Shown: in pieces, positions 44,578-52,944 of the stretch
Layout: the number at the start of each line of letters is the position of its first letter
How positions within the stretch are numbered: position 1 is the first letter of the stretch
Source: Luteimonas kalidii
GTDB taxonomy: Bacteria; Pseudomonadota; Gammaproteobacteria; Xanthomonadales; Xanthomonadaceae
DNA: 64,000 nucleotides
Assembly (NCBI RefSeq): GCF_029887935.1
Contig: NZ_JARXRO010000014.1
Span: 509,020-573,019 of the forward strand
Direction of reading: 5' to 3'
The notes under the pieces: generated by a model
The model's database searches: none
What the model saw: the letters and a program-made list of their open reading frames with translations, nothing else
What the model was told of the DNA's origin: nothing
Translations under genes and position numbers: made by a program

Positions 44578-45540
44578 CTAGTTGCGGTGCGTGAACCAGC
44601 TTGCGGCGCCGATCACGCCCAGCGCAGGATCCTCGATCAACCGCACCGGAATGCGCTGGAGCACCGGTCGCATGACGTCCTTGTCCACCATGCGCTGCGC
44701 GAACGTACCGCCCAGCAGCCAGCCGCGAATCTTCGACGGCACGCCGCCCGCTACGAACACGCATGTGGCCGAGGTCACCATCGCCAGGTCACCGACCACG
44801 CTTGCGAGCAGTCCGCAGAACATCCCGATCGCCTCGATCGCATGCGCATCCGAACCGGCGTCGGCGGCCGCGACGATCTCGTCGGACGAGCGCCAGCGCG
44901 GCGGCGCCCCATCGATCTCGCACAGCGCCAGGTAGAGGTTCGCCAGTCCTGGTCCTGACACCGCGTGCCCGACGCCGACGTGGGTGGCGCCTGCACGCAT
45001 CCAGTGCGCCAGCACGGCCAGCTCGCGCAGGGTGCCCGGCGCCAGCGCCACCTGCTGGGGTTCGCAGGGCAGCACCAGCGTGCGGCCATTGCGGGTGACG
45101 CGCAGCGCGCCGCCCAGCCCGGTCCCGGGCCCGAGCAGCAGGCTGGTGCCCGGCTCGCGCGGCGTGGCCACGCCGGGGGTGAGCAGCACGGTGTCGGCCT
45201 CGTTCATGCATTGCCAGGCGTGCGCGACAGCGACGAAGTCGTTGACGGCCGCCACCTGGGCGAAGCCGGCCGCACGCAGGTCCGGGAGGTCGATCGGCCA
45301 GGGAATGTTCCGGCTGATGATGCGGTCGCCGTCCACGATGCCGGCGACCGCCAGCGCCAGCGCCGGCGCGCCGGCGGCATCGCCCATGAAGTCGGCCAGG
45401 ATCGCGCGCAGCGAGGGATGCTGCGCGCAGAGGTAGTGCCGCTGCTCGAGGACTTCGATGCGGCCGTCGCCGCCGGCGCGCACCCAGGCCAGGCGCGCGT
45501 TGGTGCCGCCGATGTCGGCCGAGACGAACGGCACGCTCAC
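44578..45540 (-). CDS. Glucokinase family protein (second copy)
   Basis: 320-residue PF02685-type kinase with SADIGGTNARLAWV at the N-terminus and LLGPGTGLGGAL. Instead of the ETEGGH of the zwf-operon glucokinase it reads LPCEPQQVALAPG, so the sugar-contacting segment differs and the substrate may not be glucose. The start is GTG at 45540, overlapping the cutC stop by GTGA, which indicates coupling to cutC. It converges on the fructokinase gene with 55 bp between. Mannose, N-acetyl sugars or glucose are possible substrates. Confidence 0.8.
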   Translation of the reverse strand: MSVPFVSADIGGTNARLAWVRAGGDGRIEVLEQRHYLCAQHPSLRAILADFMGDAAGAPALALAVAGIVDGDRIISRNIPWPIDLPDLRAAGFAQVAAVNDFVAVAHAWQCMNEADTVLLTPGVATPREPGTSLLLGPGTGLGGALRVTRNGRTLVLPCEPQQVALAPGTLRELAVLAHWMRAGATHVGVGHAVSGPGLANLYLALCEIDGAPPRWRSSDEIVAAADAGSDAHAIEAIGMFCGLLASVVGDLAMVTSATCVFVAGGVPSKIRGWLLGGTFAQRMVDKDVMRPVLQRIPVRLIEDPALGVIGAASWFTHRN

Positions 45541-46274
45541 CTCGCTTCGGCCGTGTCCAGGGCGGCGAGCAGCGCGCGGATGCGCTCGCCATCCGCGCGC
45601 TGTTCGCCGCCGTCCATGCCCAGTCCCGGATCGACCGGCACGCGCATGCGCGACGGATACGTGTGTCTGGCCGACGCGTGGAATTCGCGCGCACGGGTGT
45701 GGGCTGCGAGCCTGGCGATGTTGTCCGGCGTGATGCCGGCGCCGGGCATCACGACGATGCGTCCGCCGGCCTGTCCGACCAGGCGGCGCAGCATGTCGGC
45801 GCCCGACATGGCGTTCGCGGCGCCGCCTGAACTGAGCACGCGCCCGAACCCCAGCGCGATGATCGCCTCCAGTGCGGCCGGCATGTCCGGGCACAGGTCG
45901 ATGGCGCGATGGAAGGTGGTGTCGAGCGCGCCGGCGGCATCGACCAGCTCCCGGCACCGGGCCACGTCGACCTCGCCGTCGGCAGTCAGCGCGCCGACGA
46001 CCACGCCATCGCAAGCGCTGGCGGCGCAGTGCGCGATGTCGGCCAGCATGGACTCGTGTTCCGCGTCGCTGTAGCAGAAGTCACCCGCGCGCGGCCGGAC
46101 GAGCACGTGGACCGGCAGCGTGAGCCGCTCGCGCACCCTGGCGATCATGCCGGCCGATGGCGTCAGCCCGCCCGCCTCCAGCGCCGCGCACAGCTCCACC
46201 CGGGTCGCGCCGGCAGCTTGGGCGACCTGCGCCGACGCCAGCGAGTTCGCGGCGATTTCCAGCGTCGGGGTCAT
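45537..46274 (-). CDS. cutC: CutC family protein
   Basis: 245-residue TIM-barrel protein of the CutC family, historically linked to copper homeostasis though that role is disputed. Family segments are RVELCAALEAGGLTPSAGMI, VHVLVRPRAGDFCYSDAE, GVVVGALTADGEVD, TFHRAIDLCPDM, VLSSGGAANAM and IVVMPGAGI. ATG at 46274 fits the start MTPTLEIAANS. It overlaps the kinase gene downstream and lies across the operator-bearing region from the TonB receptor gene. Its position in a sugar locus suggests a carbohydrate-related role rather than copper. Confidence 0.88.
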   Translation of the reverse strand: MTPTLEIAANSLASAQVAQAAGATRVELCAALEAGGLTPSAGMIARVRERLTLPVHVLVRPRAGDFCYSDAEHESMLADIAHCAASACDGVVVGALTADGEVDVARCRELVDAAGALDTTFHRAIDLCPDMPAALEAIIALGFGRVLSSGGAANAMSGADMLRRLVGQAGGRIVVMPGAGITPDNIARLAAHTRAREFHASARHTYPSRMRVPVDPGLGMDGGEQRADGERIRALLAALDTAEAR

Positions 46275-46617
46275 GGCGGTGCCGCGGTCGCGACCGACGG
46301 ACGACCCCGGTGGAGGGGATGCCTCACGCGCAGCGAAACACCCTCCACGGTTCTGGATCGGAGCGTCATGCAGGTCCCGGACACGGCGCAAGGCGCCACG
46401 CCGCCAAGATCCGCAGACGCGCGCGCGGGGTCAAGGCACGTCGACCCGCGGCGCGCTGGCGGGGAGGCGGATCCGCAGCCGGGTCTGGCGCCATCTTCCC
46501 TTTTCCTTCAATCGGTTGCATCGGATGGCGCCACCCCGTCGCGATCGCGCCACACGGTCCCTGCTGCAGGGCAGCATGCGTCGTTCGAGCCGGCATGTTA
46601 CATCTTTGCACGCCGAA

Positions 46618-46633
46618 TTTAGATCGATCCAAA
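46618..46633. promoter_or_regulatory. Regulon-2 operator (distal site, cutC/TonB region)
   Basis: TTTAGATCGATCCAAA, one mismatch from the perfect palindrome. It is 100 bp from the proximal site, a spacing near a whole number of helical turns. Confidence 0.75.
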
Positions 46634-46717
46634 CCGGACACGGCGTATCCCGCGCGGCTCACCCAAGCCGCCCGGACACCGCCGTCGCAGCTTCCAACCC
46701 GTCGGCCGGGCCTGTTT

Positions 46718-46733
46718 TTGGATCGATCCAAAC
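46718..46733. promoter_or_regulatory. Regulon-2 operator (proximal site, TonB promoter)
   Basis: TTTGGATCGATCCAAA, a perfect 16-bp palindrome 47 bp upstream of the receptor ATG. It is the best copy of the five and defines the motif. Confidence 0.82.
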
Positions 46734-46780
46734 AACACAGACGCGCATCGTCCATCCGTGCTTTGGAGAGGGAGACAGTG

Positions 46781-49700
46781 ATGAAGTTGATGCCATACAC
46801 ACCGGGACGGACGTCGTTGTCCGCCGCCATCGCATTCGCCCTGACCGCGATGGCCGCCCTGCCTGCCACGTCGTTCGCGCAGGAGGCCGCCGGCACCCCG
46901 GCCGACGCGGAGGAGGCGACGCCGGCGACCACCGACGCCGCCACCCTCGACGCGGTCCAGGTCACCGGCTACCGCTACGCGATCGAGCAGAGCCTCGAGC
47001 AGAAGCGCAATGCCAACGCGATCGTCGAGGTGATCACGGCCGAGGACGTGGGCAAATTCCCGGACAAGAACGTGGCCGACGCGCTGCAGCGCGTGCCGGG
47101 CGTGATCGTTACCCGCAGCGGCGGCGAAGGAAAGAACGTCAGCGTCCGTGGCCTGTCCTCGGAGCTGACCCTGACCCAGTTGAACGGCAACTACATCGCC
47201 ACCGCCGAATCCAACGGCGACCCCACGCGCTCGTTCAACTACATGCTGCTGCCGTCTAACATGCTCTCGAGCGCCGAGCTGTTCAAGACGTCCGAAGCAC
47301 GCATCGACGAAGGTGGCGTCGGCGGTACGGTGATTCTGCACACCCGGCGCCCGCTGGAGATGGAATCCAACACCGGCTTCGTCTCGATCGAAGGCACGCG
47401 TGCCGACACCACCGGCAAGAATGACGGCCAGTTCTCGGGATCGTATTCCTGGCACGACGACGAGGGCCGCTTCGGCGTCTTCGTCGGCTATTCGGACCAG
47501 ACACGCACCACGCGCACGATGGGCGCCAGCACCGAGGGCTGGCAGTGGTATGGCCGCGACGAAGGCGGAACCGCCGTTGATGTCAACGGCCAGCCGTCCG
47601 ATTTCGATTCGAACTGGTGGGGCGGCACCGGCTTCTGGGACCAGGACGGCAACTACTACACCGGCTTCATGATGCCGACCTCGGTCAACTTCAACGTGCG
47701 CGAGGAAGAGCGCGAGCGCCGGGGTGGCCAGGTCACGCTGCAGTTCAAGCCGACCGACAACCTGACGCTGACGGCCAACTACTTCCGGTTCGAACTGTCG
47801 CAGGATTCGCAGACCAGCACCCTGAAGGTGCCGGAGTGGAACATCGCCCGCTACTTCGGCGACGGCAACTGGCGCGGCGGACGCCTGCTCGACAGGCTGC
47901 ACTTCGATCCGAGCGGCACGATCGTCACCGGCGCGGACTATAGTCGGCGCCCGGGAAAGACCTACTACTGCACGGAGCCGACACCAGAGGAGATCGCCGC
48001 TGGCCGCCTACCGGGCGGCTGGGGCTCGGACGACTGCACCGTGCCGACGCCGCAGATCACCGGCAGCTACAACATCGAGGAATCGCTGTCGCAGACCGCC
48101 GATTTCGCGGCCGAGTGGCGTGGCGAGACGATGGACCTCTCTTTCAAGGCAGGCCGCACATGGGCCGAGGGCGGTCCCGACCTGCAGTTTTCGGTGCCGA
48201 TCAAGCCGCGGCGCCAGAATGCGGACGGCAGCTGGAGCCTGGGCAACTACGCCAGCGCATGGGACCTGACCGGCACGCCGTCGATGACGTTCTCGCCGGA
48301 ACTGCTGCAGAACCTCGCCGCCGGCATCCTGCAGGTCGACCTCGGCTCGACCGGCTCGTCCTGGACGCGTAACAGCACAGAGCAGAACTACGCCCAGTTC
48401 GACGGCACCTGGTACACGGACGGCAACTTCATCGAGTCGTTCCAATTCGGCTTCAAGGCCCGCGACGGCGGCATCAGCCGCAGCACCGGCAACAGCTACT
48501 GGGTCTGCCCGGGCACCGATCCGGGCGACTACGACAACCGCTTCTGGAACGGTCGCTGCAACGACATCGCCACCCAGTTCTCGCCCGGCTTCCTGTATTC
48601 GCTGGGTAACCTGGCGGGCGGGATCGAGGCCAGCGCGTATCCGGCGATCGATTACCCGGCCTACATCGCCTATCTCAACAGCACCTACGGTCCGGTGCAG
48701 CGACGCGACGAGGACAACTTCGTCTACAACGTCGACGAACGGATCTACTCACAGTACCTGCAGGCCAACTTCCGCACCGACCGCCTGCGCGGCAACGTTG
48801 GCGTGCGCATCGCGCAGACCCGCCAGCATGCGGACTCGACCGACAAGGTCACCAACTACAACGATTACTTCTTCGACGGAAGCGACGGCAATCCACTGGC
48901 CTGCCAGCAGCTGGATCCCACCCCGACCGGTGCGCCCGCGGACACCTATTGCGGAACCGAAGGCTTCTGGCGTCTCTCCGACACCGTGGCGCGCCCCGAA
49001 ACCTACGAGGTGAGTGCACTGGATCGTACGTACACCGACGTACTGCCAAGTTTCAATCTTGCCTACGACCTGACCGATTCCCTTGTGCTGCGCGGCGCGG
49101 CGTCGAAAGTGGTCGCCCGGCCGAGCTACGACGCGATAGCGGCGCCGGGCAGTTTGGAGTACTACGGGCCCGAGTACGTCGCTGATCGACGCCTGACCGG
49201 CGGTGCCGGGCAGCAGGGCTGGTATGGATCAGGAAGCAACAAGGAACTCGACGCTTACAAGGCGACACAGTATGACATTGGCCTCGAATGGTACTTCCAG
49301 CCTGGCTCCGTGCTGGGCATGGGCCTGTTCCGCAAGGACGTGAGCAACTTCGCGGTCCCGGTGATCTCGGACGTCGATGTGCTCGTCAATGGCGAGACGG
49401 TGACGGTGCAGAACTATTCGACCGACGCTGGCGGGCGCGACGCGGTGTCGCAAGGGGCTGAGCTCTACGCCCAACACACGTTCGATTCCGGGCTCGGCCT
49501 CCAGTTCAACTACACCTACAACGACACCAACGAGGCGGCGATCACCCTCGACGATGGAACCGAACTCGGAGAATCGCCCCTGGTCGGCAGTGCGGCGAAC
49601 CAGACCAACTTGACCGTGTTCTACGAAGCGAACGATCTGCTGCTTCGCGCGTCCTACAACCGTCGCGGCGAAGTCGTGCAGGCGCTCGTCAATGGATTGA

Positions 49701-49900
49701 ACCTCTACGACGAGCCCTACCAGCAGATCGACATCAACGCCGCATACAACATTACGCCGGCCTTGAGCGTCAGCGCCTCGGTCCTGAACGTGACCGAGGA
49801 AGAGACCCGCACGCACCTGGGCAACGACACCAAGGACCGCTTCTATTCCAACGGCTATGCGGGCCGCGTGACGTACCTCGGCCTGACCTACAAGTTCTAG
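46781..49900 (+). CDS. TonB-dependent receptor (Caulobacter/Xanthomonas carbohydrate type)
   Basis: 1039-residue outer-membrane transporter. Signal peptide 1-34 (ending TSFAQ), TonB box and plug (about 52-190) with the hallmark start of the TIGR01782-type group, VTGYRYAIEQSLEQKRNANA and GKFPDKNVADALQRVPGV, then a long beta-barrel ending LGLTYKF. This class commonly imports oligosaccharides in xanthomonads. ATG at 46781 has GGAGAGGGAGA just upstream. A perfect operator lies in the promoter. Two hairpins follow the stop. It probably imports mannose-containing glycans cleaved by the GH92 enzymes. Confidence 0.93.
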   Translation: MKLMPYTPGRTSLSAAIAFALTAMAALPATSFAQEAAGTPADAEEATPATTDAATLDAVQVTGYRYAIEQSLEQKRNANAIVEVITAEDVGKFPDKNVADALQRVPGVIVTRSGGEGKNVSVRGLSSELTLTQLNGNYIATAESNGDPTRSFNYMLLPSNMLSSAELFKTSEARIDEGGVGGTVILHTRRPLEMESNTGFVSIEGTRADTTGKNDGQFSGSYSWHDDEGRFGVFVGYSDQTRTTRTMGASTEGWQWYGRDEGGTAVDVNGQPSDFDSNWWGGTGFWDQDGNYYTGFMMPTSVNFNVREEERERRGGQVTLQFKPTDNLTLTANYFRFELSQDSQTSTLKVPEWNIARYFGDGNWRGGRLLDRLHFDPSGTIVTGADYSRRPGKTYYCTEPTPEEIAAGRLPGGWGSDDCTVPTPQITGSYNIEESLSQTADFAAEWRGETMDLSFKAGRTWAEGGPDLQFSVPIKPRRQNADGSWSLGNYASAWDLTGTPSMTFSPELLQNLAAGILQVDLGSTGSSWTRNSTEQNYAQFDGTWYTDGNFIESFQFGFKARDGGISRSTGNSYWVCPGTDPGDYDNRFWNGRCNDIATQFSPGFLYSLGNLAGGIEASAYPAIDYPAYIAYLNSTYGPVQRRDEDNFVYNVDERIYSQYLQANFRTDRLRGNVGVRIAQTRQHADSTDKVTNYNDYFFDGSDGNPLACQQLDPTPTGAPADTYCGTEGFWRLSDTVARPETYEVSALDRTYTDVLPSFNLAYDLTDSLVLRGAASKVVARPSYDAIAAPGSLEYYGPEYVADRRLTGGAGQQGWYGSGSNKELDAYKATQYDIGLEWYFQPGSVLGMGLFRKDVSNFAVPVISDVDVLVNGETVTVQNYSTDAGGRDAVSQGAELYAQHTFDSGLGLQFNYTYNDTNEAAITLDDGTELGESPLVGSAANQTNLTVFYEANDLLLRASYNRRGEVVQALVNGLNLYDEPYQQIDINAAYNITPALSVSASVLNVTEEETRTHLGNDTKDRFYSNGYAGRVTYLGLTYKF

Positions 49901-49908
49901 CCTCGACG

Positions 49909-49975
49909 CCCCGCGCTTCGGCGCGGGGGCTTCCATCCGCGCCGCCGGCGGTCGTGTGCCGGGCCGGCGGCGCGG
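49909..49975 (+). terminator. Two hairpins after the TonB receptor gene
   Basis: Hairpin 1 (49909-49928) is CCCCGCGC-TTCG-GCGCGGGG, an 8-bp stem with a stable UUCG tetraloop. Hairpin 2 (49937-49975) has a perfect 13-bp stem (CCGCGCCGCCGGC and its complement) with a 13-base loop. No U-tract follows either, so they may stabilise the receptor mRNA or attenuate read-through into the halogenase gene rather than terminate fully. Confidence 0.55.
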
Positions 49976-50053
49976 GCTTCCACCGGCTGCGTGCCGCGTG
50001 GGCGCATCTCTGCCAGACGGTCCCCGAATGAACCAACCCTGCCCTGCCCGCCC

Positions 50054-51601
50054 ATGCCTGTTGCGCCGCACGGCGAAGTGATCGGGGACGACGCCCGCAT
50101 CCGCCGCATCGTCGTGGTCGGCGGCGGCAGCGCCGGCTGGATGGCGGCGGCAACGATGGCAACCTACCTGGGGCGCGGCTCGTCGGTGCGGCTGGTGGAA
50201 TCGGAGGAGATCGGCATCGTCGGCGTGGGCGAGGCCAGCGTGCCCCACCTGAAGACTTTCAACGGCGAGGTCCTCGGCATCGACGAGGCCGAGTTCCTCA
50301 CCGCCACCCAGGGCACGTTCAAGCTGGGCATCGAGTTCCGCGACTGGGGCCGCGTGGGCGACACCTACATGCACGGCTTCGGCAGGATCGGCCGCTCGAT
50401 GGGGCCACTGCCCTTCCACCAGTTCTGGCTGAAGCGATTCCTTGCCGGGCACGCACACGACATCGGCGCCTATACGCTGCAGACGGTCGCCGCGCCGCAG
50501 GGCCGGTTCGTGGCCGGTGCGCCGGATGCTCCCGCCGGTTCGCCGCTGGCCGACTTCGCTTACGCCTACCATTTCGATGCAGGACGATACGCGCGATTCC
50601 TGCGGGACCTGGCGGAGCGGCGCGGCGCGACCCGGACCGAAGGCCGCATCGTCGATGTGGTGAGGCGAGCCGGAGACGGCTTCGTCGAAGCCGTGGTGCT
50701 GGAAAGCGGCGAACGGGTCGAGGGCGACCTGTTCATCGACTGCTCGGGCTTCCGGGCGCTGCTGATCGGACAGGCGCTGGAGGTCGACTACATCGACTGG
50801 CGCCAGTGGCTGCCCTGCGATCGCGCGATGGCGGTACCAAGCGCGAACGCCGGGCCGCCCACGCCATATACGCGCGCGACGGCCCGCGCCGCAGGCTGGC
50901 AGTGGCGCATCCCGCTGCAGCACCGCACCGGTAACGGCTACGTCTACGCCAGCGAGCACCTGAGCGACGACGAAGCTGCCGCCACCCTGCTCGCCCAGCT
51001 CGATGGCGAAGCGCTTGGTGAGCCCCGCGCATTGCGCTTCACTACCGGCATGCGGCGCGAGTTCTGGCGCGCCAACGTGGTGGCGCTCGGCCTGGCGAGC
51101 GGATTCATGGAGCCGCTGGAATCGACCAGCATCTACCTGGTGCAGTCCGGCCTGCAGCGCCTGCTCGGGCTGTTCCCCGACCTCGGCTTCGAGCCGCAGC
51201 TGGTCCGGCGCTACAACGCCGAGACCACGTTCGAATACGAGCGCATCCGCGACTTCCTCGTGCTGCACTACCACGCCACCGCGCGCGACGACAGCCCGTT
51301 CTGGACCCACTGCCGCACGATGCCGGTCCCCGACGCACTGCGGGAGACGATCGCGATGTTCCGGCGCGACGGCCGCTATTTCCGGCAAGGCGAGGACTTC
51401 TTCGCCCTGCCCAGCTGGGTGCAGGTCATGCTTGGGCAAGGAATCGTGCCGGCCGGCTACCATCCTGTCGTGGACGAGATGCCGGAGCCGCACCTGGATG
51501 CGTTCCTGGCCCGCGTGCGCGAGGACATCGCCCGCGCGGCCGCGACCATGCCGACGCACCAGCAGTTCATCGACCGCTACTGCAAGGCGCCACCGGCCTG
51601 A
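50054..51601 (+). CDS. Flavin-dependent tryptophan-halogenase-like protein
   Basis: 515-residue FAD protein of the tryptophan halogenase family. FAD motif GGGSAGWM (23-30); a lysine at K90 (QGTFKLGIEF) at the position of the catalytic lysine of PrnA-type halogenases; WxWxIP motif WQWRIP (282-287); and the conserved FMEPLESTS loop (351-359) with the active-site glutamate. Key residues are therefore intact. No flavin reductase or biosynthetic gene is nearby. Genes of this family recur next to TonB receptors in sugar loci of Xanthomonas and Caulobacter relatives, with unknown role. ATG at 50054 is chosen; the gene lies between the receptor and the epimerase on the same strand. Confidence 0.88.
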   Translation: MPVAPHGEVIGDDARIRRIVVVGGGSAGWMAAATMATYLGRGSSVRLVESEEIGIVGVGEASVPHLKTFNGEVLGIDEAEFLTATQGTFKLGIEFRDWGRVGDTYMHGFGRIGRSMGPLPFHQFWLKRFLAGHAHDIGAYTLQTVAAPQGRFVAGAPDAPAGSPLADFAYAYHFDAGRYARFLRDLAERRGATRTEGRIVDVVRRAGDGFVEAVVLESGERVEGDLFIDCSGFRALLIGQALEVDYIDWRQWLPCDRAMAVPSANAGPPTPYTRATARAAGWQWRIPLQHRTGNGYVYASEHLSDDEAAATLLAQLDGEALGEPRALRFTTGMRREFWRANVVALGLASGFMEPLESTSIYLVQSGLQRLLGLFPDLGFEPQLVRRYNAETTFEYERIRDFLVLHYHATARDDSPFWTHCRTMPVPDALRETIAMFRRDGRYFRQGEDFFALPSWVQVMLGQGIVPAGYHPVVDEMPEPHLDAFLARVREDIARAAATMPTHQQFIDRYCKAPPA

Positions 51602-51641
51602 GTGCAGCGCCCACCCTATCCGATACAAGCCCCCCGACCCC

Positions 51642-52940
51642 ATGACTTTCCAGACCTCGCCGACGCCCGACGCCCCCGCGCACGCCGACTTCCGCAGCGA
51701 AGCCTTCCTGCGCGACCACATCCGCCACACGATGGCCTTCTACCATCCGCGCTGCATCGATCCGGCCGGCGGCTTCTTCCACTATTTCAAGGACGATGGC
51801 CGGGTCTACGATGTCTCGCACCGGCACCTGGTCAGCAGCACGCGCTTCGTCTTCAACTACGCCACCGCCGCGCTCGAGTTCGGCGACGAAGATCCGGCGC
51901 TGCGCGAAACCTACATGGCCACGGTGCGCCATGGCCTGGCGTTCCTGCGCGAGCGCCATCTCGACCCCGACAGCGGCGGCTATGCCTGGACCCTGCGCGA
52001 CGGAGTTCCCGAGGACACCACCCAGCACTGCTACGGCGCGGCCTTCGTGCTGCTGGCGTACTCGATCGCGCTCAAGGCCGGCGTCGAGGAGTGCCGCGAC
52101 TGGATGGATACGCACTGGGAACTGCTGGACACGCGCTACTGGGAGCCGCAGCACGGCCTGTACCGCGACGAGGCCACCCGCGACTGGCAGTTCAGCGACT
52201 ACCGCGGCCAGAACGCCAACATGCACATGTGCGAGGCGATGCTGGCGGCGTTCGAGGCCAGCCGCGAGCCGCGCTACCTGCAGCGTGCGCTGACCCTGGC
52301 CGACCACATGACCCGCCGACAGGCCGCCCAGTGCGACGGGCTGGTGTGGGAACACTACGATGCCGACTGGCAGGTGGACACCGACTACCACCGCGACGAT
52401 CCAAAGCACCTGTTCCGCCCCTGGGGCTTCCAGCCCGGCCACCAGACCGAATGGTCCAAGCTGCTTCTGATCCTCGATCGCCACCTGGGCGACGCAGGCA
52501 TGCCGCAGCCCTGGCTGGTGCCGCGTGCGCGAGAACTGTTCGACCGCGCGGTGGATGCGGCATGGGATCCGGAGTCCGGCGGCCTGATGTACGGCTTCGC
52601 CCCCGAAGCCCTGCGCAAGGACGTGCCCGGCCCGTCGCTGCCCGATGGCCACCACTTCATCTGCGACGACGACAAGTACTTCTGGGTGCAGGCCGAATCG
52701 CTCGCGTGCGCGGCGCGGTTGGCGGCGGCGACTGGCGAAGCCCGCTACTGGGACTGGTACGACCGCCTGTGGGACTACGCGTGGCGGCACATGGTGGACC
52801 ACCGCTACGGCGCCTGGTTCCGCATCCTCGATCGTGAGAACCGCAAATATGACGACGACAAGAGCCCGGCCGGCAAGACCGACTATCACACGATGGGCGC
52901 CTGCCACGATGTGCTCGCGGTGCTGCGCGACCGTGGCTGA
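51642..52940 (+). CDS. AGE family epimerase/isomerase, probable mannose isomerase
   Basis: 432-residue (alpha/alpha)6-barrel enzyme of the N-acylglucosamine 2-epimerase superfamily. Histidines typical of the catalytic set lie in GQNANMHMCEAMLAAFE, WGFQPGHQTEWSKLL and KTDYHTMGACHD; RHLVSSTRFVFNYA is the N-terminal substrate-binding helix. No signal peptide, so cytoplasmic. Family members include GlcNAc 2-epimerase, cellobiose 2-epimerase and mannose (aldose-ketose) isomerase. The GH92 mannosidases and PfkB kinase around it favour mannose to fructose isomerisation. ATG at 51642 lies 40 bp after the halogenase stop. Confidence 0.85.
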   Translation: MTFQTSPTPDAPAHADFRSEAFLRDHIRHTMAFYHPRCIDPAGGFFHYFKDDGRVYDVSHRHLVSSTRFVFNYATAALEFGDEDPALRETYMATVRHGLAFLRERHLDPDSGGYAWTLRDGVPEDTTQHCYGAAFVLLAYSIALKAGVEECRDWMDTHWELLDTRYWEPQHGLYRDEATRDWQFSDYRGQNANMHMCEAMLAAFEASREPRYLQRALTLADHMTRRQAAQCDGLVWEHYDADWQVDTDYHRDDPKHLFRPWGFQPGHQTEWSKLLLILDRHLGDAGMPQPWLVPRARELFDRAVDAAWDPESGGLMYGFAPEALRKDVPGPSLPDGHHFICDDDKYFWVQAESLACAARLAAATGEARYWDWYDRLWDYAWRHMVDHRYGAWFRILDRENRKYDDDKSPAGKTDYHTMGACHDVLAVLRDRG

Positions 52941-52944
52941 GCGC

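Larger units (their letters stand above)
46275..46780. promoter_or_regulatory. Divergent promoter region of cutC and TonB receptor genes
   Basis: 506 bases with no gene seen. It holds two regulon-2 operators exactly 100 bp apart (46618 and 46718). The stretch nearest cutC (46275-46600) has no feature I recognise. The receptor start at 46781 is preceded by GGAGAGGGAGA. Confidence 0.6.

Noticed and set aside
50054-51601. Evidence for a halogenated natural-product gene cluster
   Set aside because: No NRPS, PKS, tryptophan-modifying enzyme or flavin reductase is in the window; the neighbours are sugar genes.
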